From NCBI RefSeq assembly GCF_040412425.1, contig NC_089744.1:31521001-31585000 (forward strand): a DNA stretch of 64,000 nt, written 5' to 3'. This document shows positions 39,330-51,640 of the stretch, piece after piece. Both the position numbers and the translations under genes were made by a program. Each line of letters opens with the position of its first letter. The stretch's first letter is position 1. Source of the DNA: Macrobrachium rosenbergii. Taxonomy: Eukaryota > Arthropoda > Malacostraca > Decapoda > Palaemonidae. The notes under the pieces are model-generated. The model saw only the letters and a program-made list of their open reading frames with translations. It searched no databases and was not told the DNA's origin.

Positions 39330-40235
39330 GGACTGATGAAAGAGATGCTGCGGATTCACGTTAATTTTGAGAGAACTTGTGAAACTGTTGAGAATAAGGC
39401 GGACAATTAAAAGTTTGAAGAATGGGCAAGCAACATGGTTTTGATGGAATTACGATGAAAAGTGCAGTATGGTGGTAATAGTGTAATAACTGGATGAGAA
39501 CGGCAAGATATACCTGGAGGAAGCAAAGACTTCAAAGGAATCGCTGAGAGAGATAATGGTGTTTTAAAGATAAATGTGATATGATGATTGTAGGATTTAT
39601 AAAGGCATAACATAATAAAGTACAACAGACTAAGATATTAAATAATGCGATGGTGTGCACATGCGTTGAGAAGGGGTGAAGGACAGCTGATCAGAAAAGA
39701 TGTACAGTAGATGTGAAGATGCCATGACAAAGTCTAGTAAGAAGGCCCATGAAATCATGGAAAATGGGGATGCATGAAGGCCTGGACTTGATGGGAGTTC
39801 AGGCACAGTGCCTAGTGTGTGAAAAAGAAAGTAAGACCGTGGTAGGGATGTGTCATCTCTATGACAGTCTAGATTGCACTTACGATGATATGAGAAGGCA
39901 GGAGAGCTTGAAAACGAGAGTTATGTGGCGTGGCTGAAGTTTGCATCTAATACAATGATGAATGGAGAAAGTGAAGGGAGACTGCAATGGTACTGTTTGA
40001 AGTAACCGGAAGACATGAAAACGGAGCAATTACTGTTTGAATGAATTCGCGAAAAGACAGATAATGCATGAGAAAAATGTAACGGGTGTTAGTAAAATGA
40101 AAAAGATGTGAATCACAGAATATGTGAAGCAGGGAGGCTGGCAAAATCTGTGCAAAAGGTTTGGAAGAAAAGTCTGTGCTACCAAATGGTGAAATATGCG
40201 GAGGGTTTGTCGAGCCACCTCTCCTGTAACGAAGT
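39330..40235 (+). pseudogene. Decayed RTE-like LINE reverse transcriptase
   Basis: The plus strand shows blocks in the order expected for an RTE-like reverse transcriptase, scattered over all three frames. HGFDGITMK (usual PG.DGIT.E) is near 39430. NNWMRTARYTWRK (usual EWM...C..AW..G) is near 39490, followed by a KDKCD piece (YKGKGD). WLKFASNTMMNGESEGRLQ (near 39935-39990) stands for WLKYADDT.M...E..LQ, with the catalytic ADD now reading ASN. PEDMKTEQLL resembles CE.MK..VN. EAGRLAKSVQKVWKKS (near 40125-40170) resembles the N.AGR...A...VWK block. Stops are frequent. The loss of the aspartates and the frameshifts make it inactive. The assignment rests on the block order, not on an alignment. 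Confidence 0.6.
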
Positions 40236-40239
40236 AAGT

Positions 40240-41095
40240 GGCGATGCCGAATGTAAATGAAACAAAAAGATGGCAGCCGGTCAGATGAACGGCGTGCAAT
40301 ATCCAAGGAGTGACAGGGGCTGAAAAGTTAAGAAACGTCGGAATGCCACGGCAATATACAACCCACCAGGAAAACAACTTGCATACGAGAAATGTTGCAA
40401 CAGTTTTTCGAGGTGGTTTGATCCCGCGGAGAAAATGGAGGCCAATTAGCGCTAAAGAAGGTGCACAATTCCGAATTGCGAAATTTAGATAGCTTCCAGA
40501 AATGACAACCACTTAATGTACATCTGATAGAAGGTATACAATGATTTCATTTTCTTCCGCTTCGGTCCCGATTCTTTTTCTTCCTTTTTGCTTTCTTTCA
40601 TACTGCTGCCTTCAGTGATTCATTTTGCATCTGATTCTGCATTTTTATTTTTTTCATTCTTTTTTCTTTATATATACTATTCTGTATATATGCCTATTTT
40701 CGTTTATTCTTCCCTTTTATATTTTTTGTCTTTCTTCGTTTCCTTTCTTTCTCGTCAATTTCTGCTCCGAATTTTTCTGCATCTTTTCATACCTTCCTCC
40801 TGCCTTTATTCCTTGTATCCACTTCCTTCTCGCTTCTTTTATACTTCACCTTTTTATTCATTTTCTTCTTCCTTTCACATGACTGTATCCGCCTGGGCCC
40901 CTAACAAATGACCAGTCAAGACGTTAAATCTATCAAATATCGTAACATACTACAGCTAACAGAAAGAGTAAGCAGATAACCACCTGATGAATACGGTAGT
41001 CTTATACAGACGAAAAGGTATTAAAGTATTATGCTAATTAAGTTGGGGTCAGTGAAATACAATGGCAACGAATAGCATGTGAATACATTTTTCTT
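40240..41095. other. Unassigned; pyrimidine-rich plus strand from 40540
   Basis: The 40540-40880 segment is T/C-rich (TTTTTCTTTC-like) and gives phenylalanine-rich frames without a domain. It may be the decayed 3' region of the preceding LINE, but I have no direct evidence. Confidence 0.3.
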
Positions 41096-41098
41096 TCC

Positions 41099-41132
<34 letters not shown>

Positions 41133-41222
41133 TAAAATACTCACAGTAACATGAGTCTTGAAATGGAGAAACGAATCCACAGTTATGTATATGTATATAC
41201 ATACCTGTGGATTTGTTTCTCC

Positions 41223-41288
<66 letters not shown>
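41099..41288. mobile_element. Hairpin between two (AAT)n tracts; shorter copy of the 28.5 kb repeat
   Basis: (AAT)n at 41099-41129, about 35 bp shared with the 28.5 kb element in reverse orientation (CTCACAGTAACATGAGTCTT), then an inverted repeat with 18 bp arms. These are GGAGAAACGAATCCACAG (41165-41182) and CTGTGGATTTGTTTCTCC (41205-41222), with one mismatch and a palindromic ATGTATATAC-type loop. A 66 bp (AAT)n follows directly (41223-41288). Compared with 28.5 kb, the inner segment is deleted. Polyasparagine, polyisoleucine and polytyrosine frames here come from the AAT tracts. Confidence 0.75.
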
Positions 41289-41289
<1 letters not shown>

Positions 41290-41668
41290 TAGTAGAAGGC
41301 AAGCAATATTACTCGAGAGGCAGAACAGAAAAGAAAGGGAAGGAAAGCAGAAATGATAAAAATCTGGACTAGAAACGAAGACGAAGGAAATGCTATCAAA
41401 GAGTATACACCTAAGGTAATACAGTACAACGGTCGTACAACGCATGCATAACTTTTCGATCTGCAAGTCTTATATACACATATAAGTATATAAAATCTAC
41501 TTTATCTGAACTGCCTAAGTAATATATTTTTGGGGATGACCTCCACTGACATCTTTTGAAAATCTGAATATTAAGTTAAAATAAAAATGGTTCATTTCCC
41601 ATTTATTGTTCCTTATTTTCATTAATAACCGGAATTTCAAAGGATTTCAGGGGAAATATATATATACA

Positions 41669-41669
<1 letters not shown>

Positions 41670-41757
<88 letters not shown>

Positions 41758-41835
41758 TGTATATGTATACATATATACAGACTATATATGTTATATATAC
41801 ATATTTATATATATAATATGTATATATATAAATAT

Positions 41836-41893
<58 letters not shown>
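41670..41893. repeat. (AT)n(GTAT)n compound microsatellite
   Basis: AT run 41670-41730, then about eight GTAT units to 41763, a degenerate ATATATACA-rich bridge and a second AT run 41839-41893. Confidence 0.95.
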
Positions 41894-41896
<3 letters not shown>

Positions 41897-42241
41897 GGGA
41901 TTTCCATTGAAATTTTATTAAATACGGATGTTAAATAATACGAAAACTTTCATTCTCACCTTTCGTATTCCAATTTCCATCAGGTCTTTCAGATCATAGA
42001 TTGAAATCGTATCCCATAAAAAATATAAAAAATAAATCATTCAATCAATATACATATCTGTCAACTTCTATAAAATTATTGTAATTAACAAAACCATAAA
42101 GGAAACGAAACAATTATATAACAGTTTCGTATATCATTAAATCTGGCAACTTTTCTTACATAAAATATGAAATTGCATTCACATTAACTTTCGAAGTAAT
42201 AAAATGAACTCTACAATGCTACATAACGGAATATGTACTGC

Positions 42242-42491
42242 AATAAAATACAAGTGTTTATACACTGATTACGAGCGTATGATGGTGGCATTTAAAAAAG
42301 GAATAAAATACATATGAATGCAAAAGAATGACTCTGATGGCATGAACATTTTCTATGTATGTGGAACCCATACAGAGAAAATATTCGTGCCATCAGTCCT
42401 TTTACATTCATATGCATTTTATTCCTTTTTTTAATGCTATCATCATACGTTAGTAATCAGTGTACAAACACTTATTCATACATGTATTTCA
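42242..42491. mobile_element. Foldback (long inverted repeat) element, about 250 bp
   Basis: Nearly the whole element is an imperfect palindrome. The left arm (42242-42361) and the reverse complement of the right arm (42369-42491) share AAGTGTTT.TACACTGATTAC, CGTATGATG, AAAAAAGGAATAAAAT.CATATG and a TGATGGCA(T/C)GAA segment, with a loop of only a few bases around 42362-42368. The differences are scattered substitutions plus small indels (for example TATGAATA present in one arm only). It has no coding capacity. This is the structure of a foldback or MITE-type insertion, although an inverted duplication at a break is an alternative. Target-site duplications are not clear to me. Confidence 0.85.
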
Positions 42492-42499
42492 TTATTGTA

Positions 42500-44125
42500 C
42501 CTAGTACGTAAAAGATGAAATTAGAAAAATGTGAAGTACAGTAGTAACAATTATTCCAATAATATTTACGTGAAAAGCATCGGGTGTAAAAAGACCTTCA
42601 GCTGACGGCACAAGTCATATTCCACTCTATGTATGGGAATACCCATTTAGCAAATAATAATTAGAGCAGCTGCCTGTAACTACCGTTTCAGTTATGGCAG
42701 ACGGAAATCACCCATGTTAAAGCCAGGCGAAAGAAACCAAACTAAATTTCATTTTTGAGAAAGAAAACTCACTCACACTCGATGAATTCCATATTTTCAG
42801 AAATAACGCTATTAGCGTCCGCTAAGCCCAATTAGTTCTCAAAAGCTTCCAGTTCGGAACGCACGATATGAAGATAAAAGAGGAATTACAGACACCGCTG
42901 TCCGAGAGCAATTAGGATGTCTCTCTTACACTGGCAGGAATATGTTGGAGAGGCACGAGCCGTTCAAATTGAGCCTGGTACCAGCGCCCACATAAATACC
43001 TGAATATTTCGGAAGCAAATAAAATGTTTCAAATATCCAAAAGGATCCAATACGTTCTCCTTTCCTCTTATAAATAACCTTTGTCTGTTGGTCCAGAGTG
43101 ATTTTTCAAATCCATGTCAACCTGTACGTGCAAATGACTTCTAAATCTGTACTGGCAGATGACTTTTCTTAATTATTTGTACTAACTTTAACCCGACACA
43201 CGTATACAAACTTTTACAAAATTATGCAAACATATAACAAACCTGCGGACAAAATCCATACAAATAGAAACTAATGTGTGCAGTATGTGTATATATACAC
43301 AGTATATACAGGGTATATGTATATGACAACTTGAAATTTGCCTGAATATCGGTTCTACCTCTCTGAGGGTGGGAGAACATTTCATCGAAGCACTGGCTGT
43401 GTGACCTTGAATATTACATGCTAGTTATCAGAAGTAATGGTGACATGACTTCGCAGTTATGTGTCAGTACCAGCTGAATCAAAATTGTTACCATTGCTGA
43501 AGCCCACACATGACTGGGGGCACTGCAACCTGGCTCACCCTACAGGATATCCAAGTACTTGCTTAACTTATATTTAAATGCGTACTTGTTGCTTTACGAT
43601 GGTTGAGATGCAGTGAAGCAGACAGTGTCTAAAGTTTGAGACTGTGAGGGCAACGATGATGTACGAGATATCTCGACTAGATTATGACTTAGCAGAGGTT
43701 GAGCATGCAGTACCTGACCGTGGCCCTTGTAGGATTAGCCTATTGGGGACGTGAAAGCCCATCGAATAAGATGTTGGGGGGGGGGGCGTATCAGCAAATC
43801 TGGAGCCCTGTTCTCTGGATTCTGAAGCTGTTCATAACGTTCAAGCCTACGATCGTTGCTATGGTTTTATCGCCTTCTGTCAAGTACTTTTGGGAAAGGC
43901 ATAAAGGTCTCAATGTTTTTTCTTGTTTTATTTTGTGAAGTTCCGTAGCACCCCTCAAGTCGATCTATTCGGCCATAGACGGGAGGGGGAATATACAGGT
44001 GAGAAAAACTAGTCTAAAGAATGTAACATGTAACATACGCTGGGGTTTGATATCTAGTTTAAAATATTCTCAGCAAGCCAAGTAGATAATAGCTGACTGA
44101 TTAACTTAGAGTTATTTCTTGTCAC
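42500..44125. other. No gene recognised
   Basis: Contains an 11-G run near 43772-43782. The 79-codon plus frame at 43699-43938 has no motif. Otherwise ordinary AT-rich sequence. Confidence 0.4.
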
Positions 44126-44129
44126 AACT

Positions 44130-44133
<4 letters not shown>

Positions 44134-44222
<89 letters not shown>
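44134..44222. repeat. Compound (AC)n(GA)n microsatellite
   Basis: CA run 44134-44163, ATACA bridge, GA run 44168-44222. It ends about 45 bp before the second multi-hairpin element. Confidence 0.95.
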
Positions 44223-44224
<2 letters not shown>

Positions 44225-44265
44225 CTCCTCACCCCCGTCCCTCACCCACTACATAACCCTTCATT

Positions 44266-44603
44266 TTTAGTTTTCTGCAAAAGAAAACTACTGTGCCGGC
44301 TTTGTCTGTTCGTCCGCACTTTTGCTGTCCGCCTTCGGGTCTTAAAAACTACTGAGGCTAGAGGGCTGTATACAGGTATGTTGATCATCCACCCTCCAAT
44401 CATCAAACATACCAACTTACTACCCTCTAGCCTCAGTAGCTTTTATTTTACTTAAGGTTAAAGTTAGTCATAATCGTGTGTCTGGCGTCGGTAGTTTTTA
44501 TTTTACTTAGGTTAAAATTAGTCATAATCGTGTGTCTGGCAACGCTACAGGACAGGCCACCACCAGGCCGTGGCTGAAAGCTTCTTGGGCTTGGCTCATA
44601 TAG
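44266..44603 (+). mobile_element. Multi-hairpin element, copy 2, with internal tandem duplication
   Basis: Opposite orientation to the 23 kb copy. It begins TTTAGTTTTCTGCAAAAG with its small hairpin, continues CTGTGCCGGCTTTGTCTGT and then the central hairpin (about 44351-44378 and 44409-44438, AGGCTAGAGGG/CCCTCTAGCCT, less well conserved than in copy 1). A segment of about 53 bp ending GTCATAATCGTGTGTCTGGC is tandemly duplicated here (about 44436-44488 and 44489-44540) and single in copy 1. Similarity is lost after about 44603, so the TTTCGGTGG and CTTCGG hairpins of copy 1 are missing and this copy is truncated at that end. Confidence 0.8.
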
Positions 44604-44926
44604 AAAACTTATTTTTTTACTAGCTACTATAACAACCAACCGGGATTCTTAAAAGGAGAAGTGGGACACGGAATGGGAGAGCAGATAGAAACGCATTCAG
44701 TGGTATTCTTCTTAATCCTAATCCTTTCTTTTCTGTGGCGCCCACTTAACTCTCAATAAAAGACAATAGAAAAGATAGGAGAAGGATCTAAAAAAAAAGA
44801 AAAGTGCAAAGAACTTTCTCCTTGGGATACAAAGAACGACTTCTCTTCCAAAGATTATCGGTGGTGACGACGGCAACTTAATTTCAATAGTCATTTTGGT
44901 TGAAATGCACAATAATTTCTACAATA

Positions 44927-44927
<1 letters not shown>

Positions 44928-45010
<83 letters not shown>

Positions 45011-45014
45011 ACTA
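44928..45014. repeat. (ACT)n(GCT)n trinucleotide microsatellite
   Basis: About 21 ACT units passing into GCT units and back to ACTACG. Reading the minus strand in one frame gives polyserine, which is a repeat translation and not a gene. Confidence 0.94.
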
Positions 45015-45099
45015 CGAGTACTACGTAGTGCGTGAGGTGTTTTGTGAAACAACAGAGCAGAATGTGCTATGAATAAATTACGCGAGAAAACATCCAACT

Positions 45100-45731
45100 A
45101 CCACATACAGAGTTAATTCAACTCAGTAATCGACGCGTAAGAATAATGTGCTAAATAACACAGCCATACACGCAAGCACAACACACGATGACGGCTGCAT
45201 TTGAGACGAATCAATCGAGCGAGAACGAGCAAGGTCTAGAGAACCTTGAGAACGAGAGCAGACACAAGTCACGAACAGTTGGCCGGACAAGATACCACGG
45301 ATTTGACCCATAAGCACCAATGTATAAATGAACGGTCCAAGAGAGTTGACGTCACAGGGGAATTCAGTCGTGACGGTGTGCAGATATTTCTAAAATGGGC
45401 AAATCCCTGTCCCTGATGATGATGAAGATTATGTCGTCACAGGATCCAAGACCAAGGAAAAATAAAAGAGGACAACCCATCAGAAAAACATTAAATTATG
45501 GAGCAGATATTAACATTTCCTACAAGATAGAAATTATTCTGCGTGGGTTTGCGTAAGCGTGCGCACATTTATAAATTATCTGTGTGCTTGCGTATGTGTG
45601 ATAGTAGAGTAAGAATTACACAAGTCAATTACACGTTTTACCTTCAAATACTGAAAACAGCCTACTGTAATCACGAAAAAATACGTGAAGGAAGTTTGTG
45701 GTAAAAGCGGTACATTTGATATTCATTCAAT

Positions 45732-45770
<39 letters not shown>

Positions 45771-46390
45771 GATGAGAGAGAGAGAGAGAGAGGGGGGGAC
45801 GTTGCACAGCTCCTTAATTGAAAAATTCCGGTAAAATACCATAATAGCAAGAATTTCGTGAGTTAGTGTCTGCATATTTTATATAGCAGACTGATTAAAT
45901 CAGTACAGTTGGTAATCCACAACTCAAAACTAGGAGTAGGCGTTAGAACTAAAAAGATTTTTCAGTTTACAAATGAACAGAATAAAATGCCTTCTCAAAG
46001 GTAACAACGGAATAATTATTAACAAAACAGCTGCATCATCGAAATTAACTCAAGAGCAAGTGGACTCACGATAAAAAAACAGGTCTTGGTGTCAAGAAAG
46101 AAAATAAATACATTCAATTACCTCAGATAACTAAAAAAGGGAGTTTCCTCGTACAAAAAGAAAAGAAAAAAAATGCTCCATACACAGATGGGCAAATCTT
46201 ACAAGCAGAGCCAGCGAGGGAGCACTTGCTAGGCCCGCAATACCGTCCTTCTAAGGCAATGTGATCCTTTCAAGGCATGCCACTGTTTACCTTGTGGTAC
46301 TGACACTCGTGAATGATTGAATTTCCATATCGTCAAATGCAAGAACAGCACGCACAAACAATAAGGATGGCATGTGTCTTGGAAACACTC
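45100..46390. other. No gene recognised; imperfect GA tract
   Basis: An interrupted GA tract lies at about 45732-45795. The rest is AT-rich with no recognised repeat or domain. Confidence 0.4.
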
Positions 46391-46399
46391 GACCGTAAC

Positions 46400-46692
46400 G
46401 GAATGGAATATAGAATTTAGGCCAAAGGTATAGCGCTGGACCTATGAGATCATTCAGCGCTGAAAGGGAAATTGAGAGTAGAAAGGTTTGAAAGGTGTAA
46501 CAGGGGAAAACCTCGCAGTTGCACTGTGAAACAATTGTTAGGAAAAGGTGGATAGCAAGATGGAAGAAAGACAATATGAATGGAGGTACAATAAACGGAA
46601 TGAAAGGGATTGCAGCTAGGGGACGAAGGGACACTGCAGAGAAACCTTAAGTAATGCCTACAGTGCACCGCGTGAGGTGCACTGACGGCACA
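46400..46692 (+). mobile_element. Dispersed SINE-like element, copy C
   Basis: Matches copies A (1347-1657) and B (5043-5331) in the same orientation. It keeps TATAGAATTTAGGCCAAAGG, the AGCGCTG...CAGCGCT hairpin (about 46431-46461), CCTCGCAGTTGCAC, AAACAATTGTTAGGA and GTGCACTGACGGCAC. The last roughly 13 bp seen in copy B are absent. No clear flanking duplication is visible beyond a TAACG pair. The 115-codon minus frame that spans it is an antisense coincidence of the repeat. Confidence 0.8.
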
Positions 46693-46790
46693 ATTAACGA
46701 ACCTTCCTTAAACATCAAAGAAAAAGAAAATCAATAAAAGCACAGTGCCCTAAAAATGAGTCAAATTCTGAATAGTTCATACGTCACAAT

Positions 46791-46793
<3 letters not shown>

Positions 46794-46826
<33 letters not shown>
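46794..46826. repeat. (GA)n microsatellite, about 33 bp
   Basis: GA run about 100 bp downstream of SINE-like copy C. Confidence 0.95.
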
Positions 46827-46828
<2 letters not shown>

Positions 46829-47489
46829 ACTGATAGTGTATCTAAGTTCAAGCACGTGTGCTGAATGAACCCTCCTTACGCTGGGAGTGGACTAACGTAA
46901 AAACAGCAACTTTCTACAGTATCATTTCTCGGTAAAGCCCTCAGCATTAGGTGGCTAAAATAACAGTACCAGTCACTGGCCATCTTTTCCTAGTTCCATT
47001 CTCTTAATCCTTTCATCCTTAAAATGCCCACTTTACACGGGTAGTGATGAAGCAAATCTTGTACACTTCCTAACAATGATTTTTTTTTTCCTTAACATCC
47101 GACGTCTTTCAGCATCATCCGGAAAGTGATGGAACTTGCCGTTGGCAAACAAGTCACTAAATAGTTTGGGGAACAGAGGCAGCTTTTACCGAACTGGCCC
47201 CTCTCCAAAGATCACGGGTTAGAATGATACTTCGCGATGTACATTGTAAGGGCGCCTATCAATGAATAATTAAATGTGCTATTTGAAATATACACAGGCA
47301 CACGTGCACACGGAGAAGGAACGTTAGGCTCATTCAATGCTTGGATTGATTACCCATTGGGTAGGGCATGAGCCTTTGATACCTCATCCCAATGTCAACG
47401 CCTTGAAATGGAACCACCCCTCTAAGGGGAAAGAGCGCGCGCGTGTGTGTTTATATGTATGTGTCTGTATGTGCATTTAGTATATACTG

Positions 47490-47491
<2 letters not shown>

Positions 47492-47578
<87 letters not shown>
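47492..47578. repeat. (AT)n microsatellite, about 87 bp
   Basis: Uninterrupted AT run preceded by GTGTGTGTTTATATGTATGT-like degenerate repeats. Confidence 0.97.
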
Positions 47579-47580
<2 letters not shown>

Positions 47581-47599
47581 AAAAGGAGTTGACGTACCC

Positions 47600-50500
47600 A
47601 CTCTATTAATCTTTACATATTTCCATCTTTTAGCACGTACACAGACCGCTCTTGCGTTACAATGATTCGGACAAAAAGCGAAAACACACCCATATTATGC
47701 TGTAATTAATTTGAAAGGCATCTAACTTCTTTAATGAGAACTATTATCGCACTTATGATTCACCTTCGATAGGCTATATGTAAGCAGAAGCAGAAACACA
47801 GGCAAGGCAAAGATGGGTTTTACCAATTCTGCTCTGCCATATGAACAATGAACTGCTACATGAACTTTCGAGAACAGTATCAACAATGACGACGGAAGTG
47901 ATGACGGAACTGGATTCTGGTCTAAGTTAGCCAGTTACAGCAAAGTTAATATTCCCACACTCTTCTAAAGCATATAAATTAATCATTAACATAACTTCGC
48001 ACGTAGTTCCCCCACTTCTACAACAAATTTCCCATCTCCGTTAATTTCGCCGCACAGCGTTTGCCCTGAGCCACCTCCCCTCGTCAATCTAGTTACTCAA
48101 AAGTTGCCTTCATCATCACTTTTCCCTTCAACGCCCAGCTCAGGACGATGTAATGGGAGTACACAGACAATTCAGCAACCTCATTTTCATGTTTCTTCTC
48201 GCATTAGGCATTTACTTATTTATTTATGGCGGGTACAAATCTTCAGGACTACATTCATTTATTAAAAAAGAAGGGTATAGCTGAAAAGGTCACTATACCC
48301 TACGAAAAATAAAAAAACGCCAATTTCACAATTTCTCTCGCCTACCTCATTACAGAAATATCTGAATTAAAAACTGGCAGCTATTATTCAATAAATCCCT
48401 TTACTTTACGTCAAAAATAAGATACGTGTCCTATCCCCAATGACAACAACATGTACAGTAAACAATGTTACGCCTGTATAGTACTTACATAATATTCATA
48501 AGGATGTTTTGCATTTTCTTGTTCAAAATTGTGAATTCAATTGCAAGTGACAAGGGGAATGACATTTCACCGGCCAAAATTTTTCCATCAATTGAATTAT
48601 AGCAGAGAAACATAAGACCAAGAACGTGCTTGTCGCTTACTGCATGTGCCATGAACAATTTACTACTTTATTTTTTACGCCAAAAGGTTTAACTGTATTC
48701 CTAAAGTTCCCATTACCCATACCAGGTATGCAAAGGAAGATTTACATTTCATTGAAAAAAATTAATCTTTACATAATCAATATTTATTGAGAGAATCCAT
48801 GTCCTTTTTGATAAAGTCAAGGGTAACACCATACGATATCACCCCCCCAAAATAAGCATTTACAATTGCAAGTAAATGTATCTTGCTTGCAATACACTCT
48901 CACCCTAGAACCTTTCTAACAAGCTTTCGACAACATAACACCGTCCGTAGCAAATGGACTTTGCTCGCTTATGTAATTCCCCTTTTACCCCCATCAACTT
49001 TTCATCGTCCACCGAAGCGAACCGCACCTCTATTCCCTAATTCCAACCAGCCAGCCAGCCAGGCCAATTCAGTGGTCCCCATCTGAAACCTCTGGGTCTC
49101 GTTCTCGGAAAGACATTCAAGGCCTAAACATCGAGTGAATTCCATAGAAACTGCCTAGGCAGGAATTAATCGGAACTCCTCACATTAAACTAGACACTGC
49201 TTCAAGACTTACACACCCACTTCCGATGGAAATTTAAAACCATGCAGAATAAGTACTAAGAAGGGTTTCATATAAAATCTATTTGTTTTTCATTCCCGTA
49301 CGTACTATGGAGAAAGGTTATAAGGCTTCCAAATTTGTGATACAACATGACACAGAGAACTCACGATGTATCTTTGGTGACAGTTATGTCTACCGATTCA
49401 GATTTTCATTCGAGCGCCAAATGATATGACGGTTTCTATACCCAGTCTACAAAATGGAATACCGTTAACAGTTTACACTCCCAATGCCGAAAGCAGGTTC
49501 AACTTTGCATTCAACTTTGCATTCACTGGCAATTTTGCATGACGGTTATAATTTCCCAATTATTAACCAAAAAAAGTAGTAACCATGACCCAGGCCATCG
49601 ATTTTCGGAACAGTGAAGTCCAACAGGCTTTAGGCACCACAATACTCAAATCCACTTTCTGGTTAAAACAGGTCAAAATCACCTACTGTACACTGACCCC
49701 ATCCAAAGCTCCAAAAGCGGAGCTCACAATTTACTTTATGTCCCAACTACGGCAGACTACAAAGTCAGTTTCTGTGTAATGAACACCTCAAGTTTTTTCC
49801 GCGTTCTTTCTCTTGACCATTACAGCTGACAGTTAAATGTCTGGCTCCTCGGCACTGGCTGACGCAAAGCCATACAGTGCGTCAAGTCACACAGTGCAGA
49901 GACACAAGCCCTCCAGAGACAAGACGATTCTCTTTCCATTACGCGAGACGAACACTTGACTATAATACAGAGCATTTAATACATTTATTTCATCAGCCCT
50001 CACAGGGATGCACTTGAGACAGTGAAGTCGCCATCTACCTGGGATACGCTTTTATAATCTTATCTCGCGGCTGTCTTCTTGCATTCATGAGTCACTTCGG
50101 GCCTTGTAAATGTATGTATGTATGTCTACGAAAACTGGCAGTAGTAACATTCTTTTTCTCTCGTGATTTTCATACCATTTGATGACCTATTTGAAATCGA
50201 TTTCCTCAACTTCTCGAGATGCAAAACAAATATATTTTATTGTTTATTTCTATACCAATTTCCTGTGACTTCTCTCGAGTTCAGGCGATATGCAATTTCA
50301 TGCTAGAAGCAGCACCTGCCATTACAGCTCATCCTGATCCTTTCCCCTGGGAAGGCAGGCAAGCATAACTGGCAGGGGATAAGTTAACCGACGTCATTAA
50401 GCATAATTAAAATCCTCCCGGTGGCGTCCGCAATGTTATACAGTTTCCATTATTCCATTCGCACCGGCCTGCAACGAAAAGGCCAAATCTAATTCCTGAC

Positions 50501-51040
50501 CACCTATCCACGAGCGATTTCACGTCGGTATTCCCAGAGAGAGTGAACGTACAGAATTTGTTCACTTTTCATAATATCACCATTAAAATTAACCAACAGT
50601 TTCATGTGAAGATATTTCAAAACCTATATAGAAAGCGTTCGAGAGCCAGCATAGCTCCATTGTCATTCTCTTCATAGGCAGCATTATTTTACAATATTGT
50701 TCCAGATGACATTCTCTATCTATGAGTTGACACGATGTCTCTAGCAACATTTTTCCCGAAAAAATCAAGATCACTTGAAAGTCTCGAACTATACAGACTC
50801 AGAACGTTCAAATTCCCAATAGTACAAAAGAAAACCTATATTAGCACTTAAACTTAATTACTCCTTTTAACTCCAATATTCGAGCTCTTTCAAAGTGTGA
50901 TCTACTAAAGCTTATTGCAGGGATATACGCAAATGCCGAAATTCTAATAAATTCCACATGATTGCATTTAATCCGTGATACTGTTGTCACCTCAACCCCA
51001 ATACAAAAAAATCCAACCCGTTAAACGTGGTGGATTATAA
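47600..51040. other. AT-rich stretch, longest without repeats in the window
   Basis: About 3.4 kb with almost no microsatellites and only short motif-free frames. A 12 bp tandem word (TTCAACTTTGCA) occurs near 49498-49522 and a GTAT patch near 50112. No exon could be supported. Confidence 0.4.
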
Positions 51041-51049
51041 GCATATATT

Positions 51050-51640
51050 TGCGCTGGGACATGAAAATCACGTTTGGTTGGGAGACAAAAGAGCACAGGA
51101 TGTAGAATTCTTCAATAAAATTATGCGTCATACTGCAGAAAAAGGATGGTGTCAACTTACGTGTGGGTGATTCTGTCATATGGATATGAAACATTAACAA
51201 TCAATAACAAGATGAAAACGACTAAAGTAGTACTGTACAAATGCAAATGAGGAGAGTTGTCAGTGCGTCATGGAAGGAGAAAGCAGCAATTGACAGATTT
51301 CATAAAAAAATGGACACAAATCAAAATATTGTAAACAATCACCCGTAAACAACTTAAATTTAAGGGACATGTTCAGCAGAGATAAACTGAAGATTATATA
51401 TTTGGCATGAAAATTTTTGAGGAACGGGAAGAGGACGGCAGAATAAGAGGTACATGGATGGAATACAGAGTGAAAGGGAGAACGAAAACTGATTCTGAAG
51501 GCAAAGATTAGAATAGCGTAAAAGTACATAATAGCCAATGTCCTGGAAAGAAAGCGCATTGCAGGAACAGTACACCCACGAATTCTTACTAAAAAGCTTA
51601 ACTGGAAAGAGAGATACGAAAGCTTGACACACTGCAAACA
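51050..51640 (+). pseudogene. C-terminal part of a decayed RTE-like LINE
   Basis: On the plus strand around 51163-51260, one frame reads VILSYGYETLTINNKMK. This matches the LLYG.ETW(T/A)L...M block that follows the polymerase domain of RTE-like LINEs. About 170 bp later, near 51424-51480, a neighbouring frame reads GTGRGRQNKRYMDGIQSER, matching the G.RGRGR...RW.DGI block near the C terminus. A QMQMRRVVSASW piece between them resembles the usual Q...RR.LG. region. Several stops and frameshifts intervene. The large minus-strand frames over the same interval are antisense shadows. Confidence 0.6.

Noticed and set aside
41038..41466. 142-codon minus frame with polytyrosine and a GFVSPFQDSC stretch, resembling a frame at 28489-28749
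   Set aside because: Polytyrosine comes from (AAT)n. The shared peptide reflects a shared DNA repeat in non-coding context, so it is reported as a repeat family, not a gene.
44891..45097. Polyserine protein on the minus strand
   Set aside because: The serine run is the translation of the (ACT)n(GCT)n microsatellite.
46287..46634. 115-codon minus-strand frame
   Set aside because: It lies antisense over SINE-like copy C and its hydrophobic content follows from that repeat.
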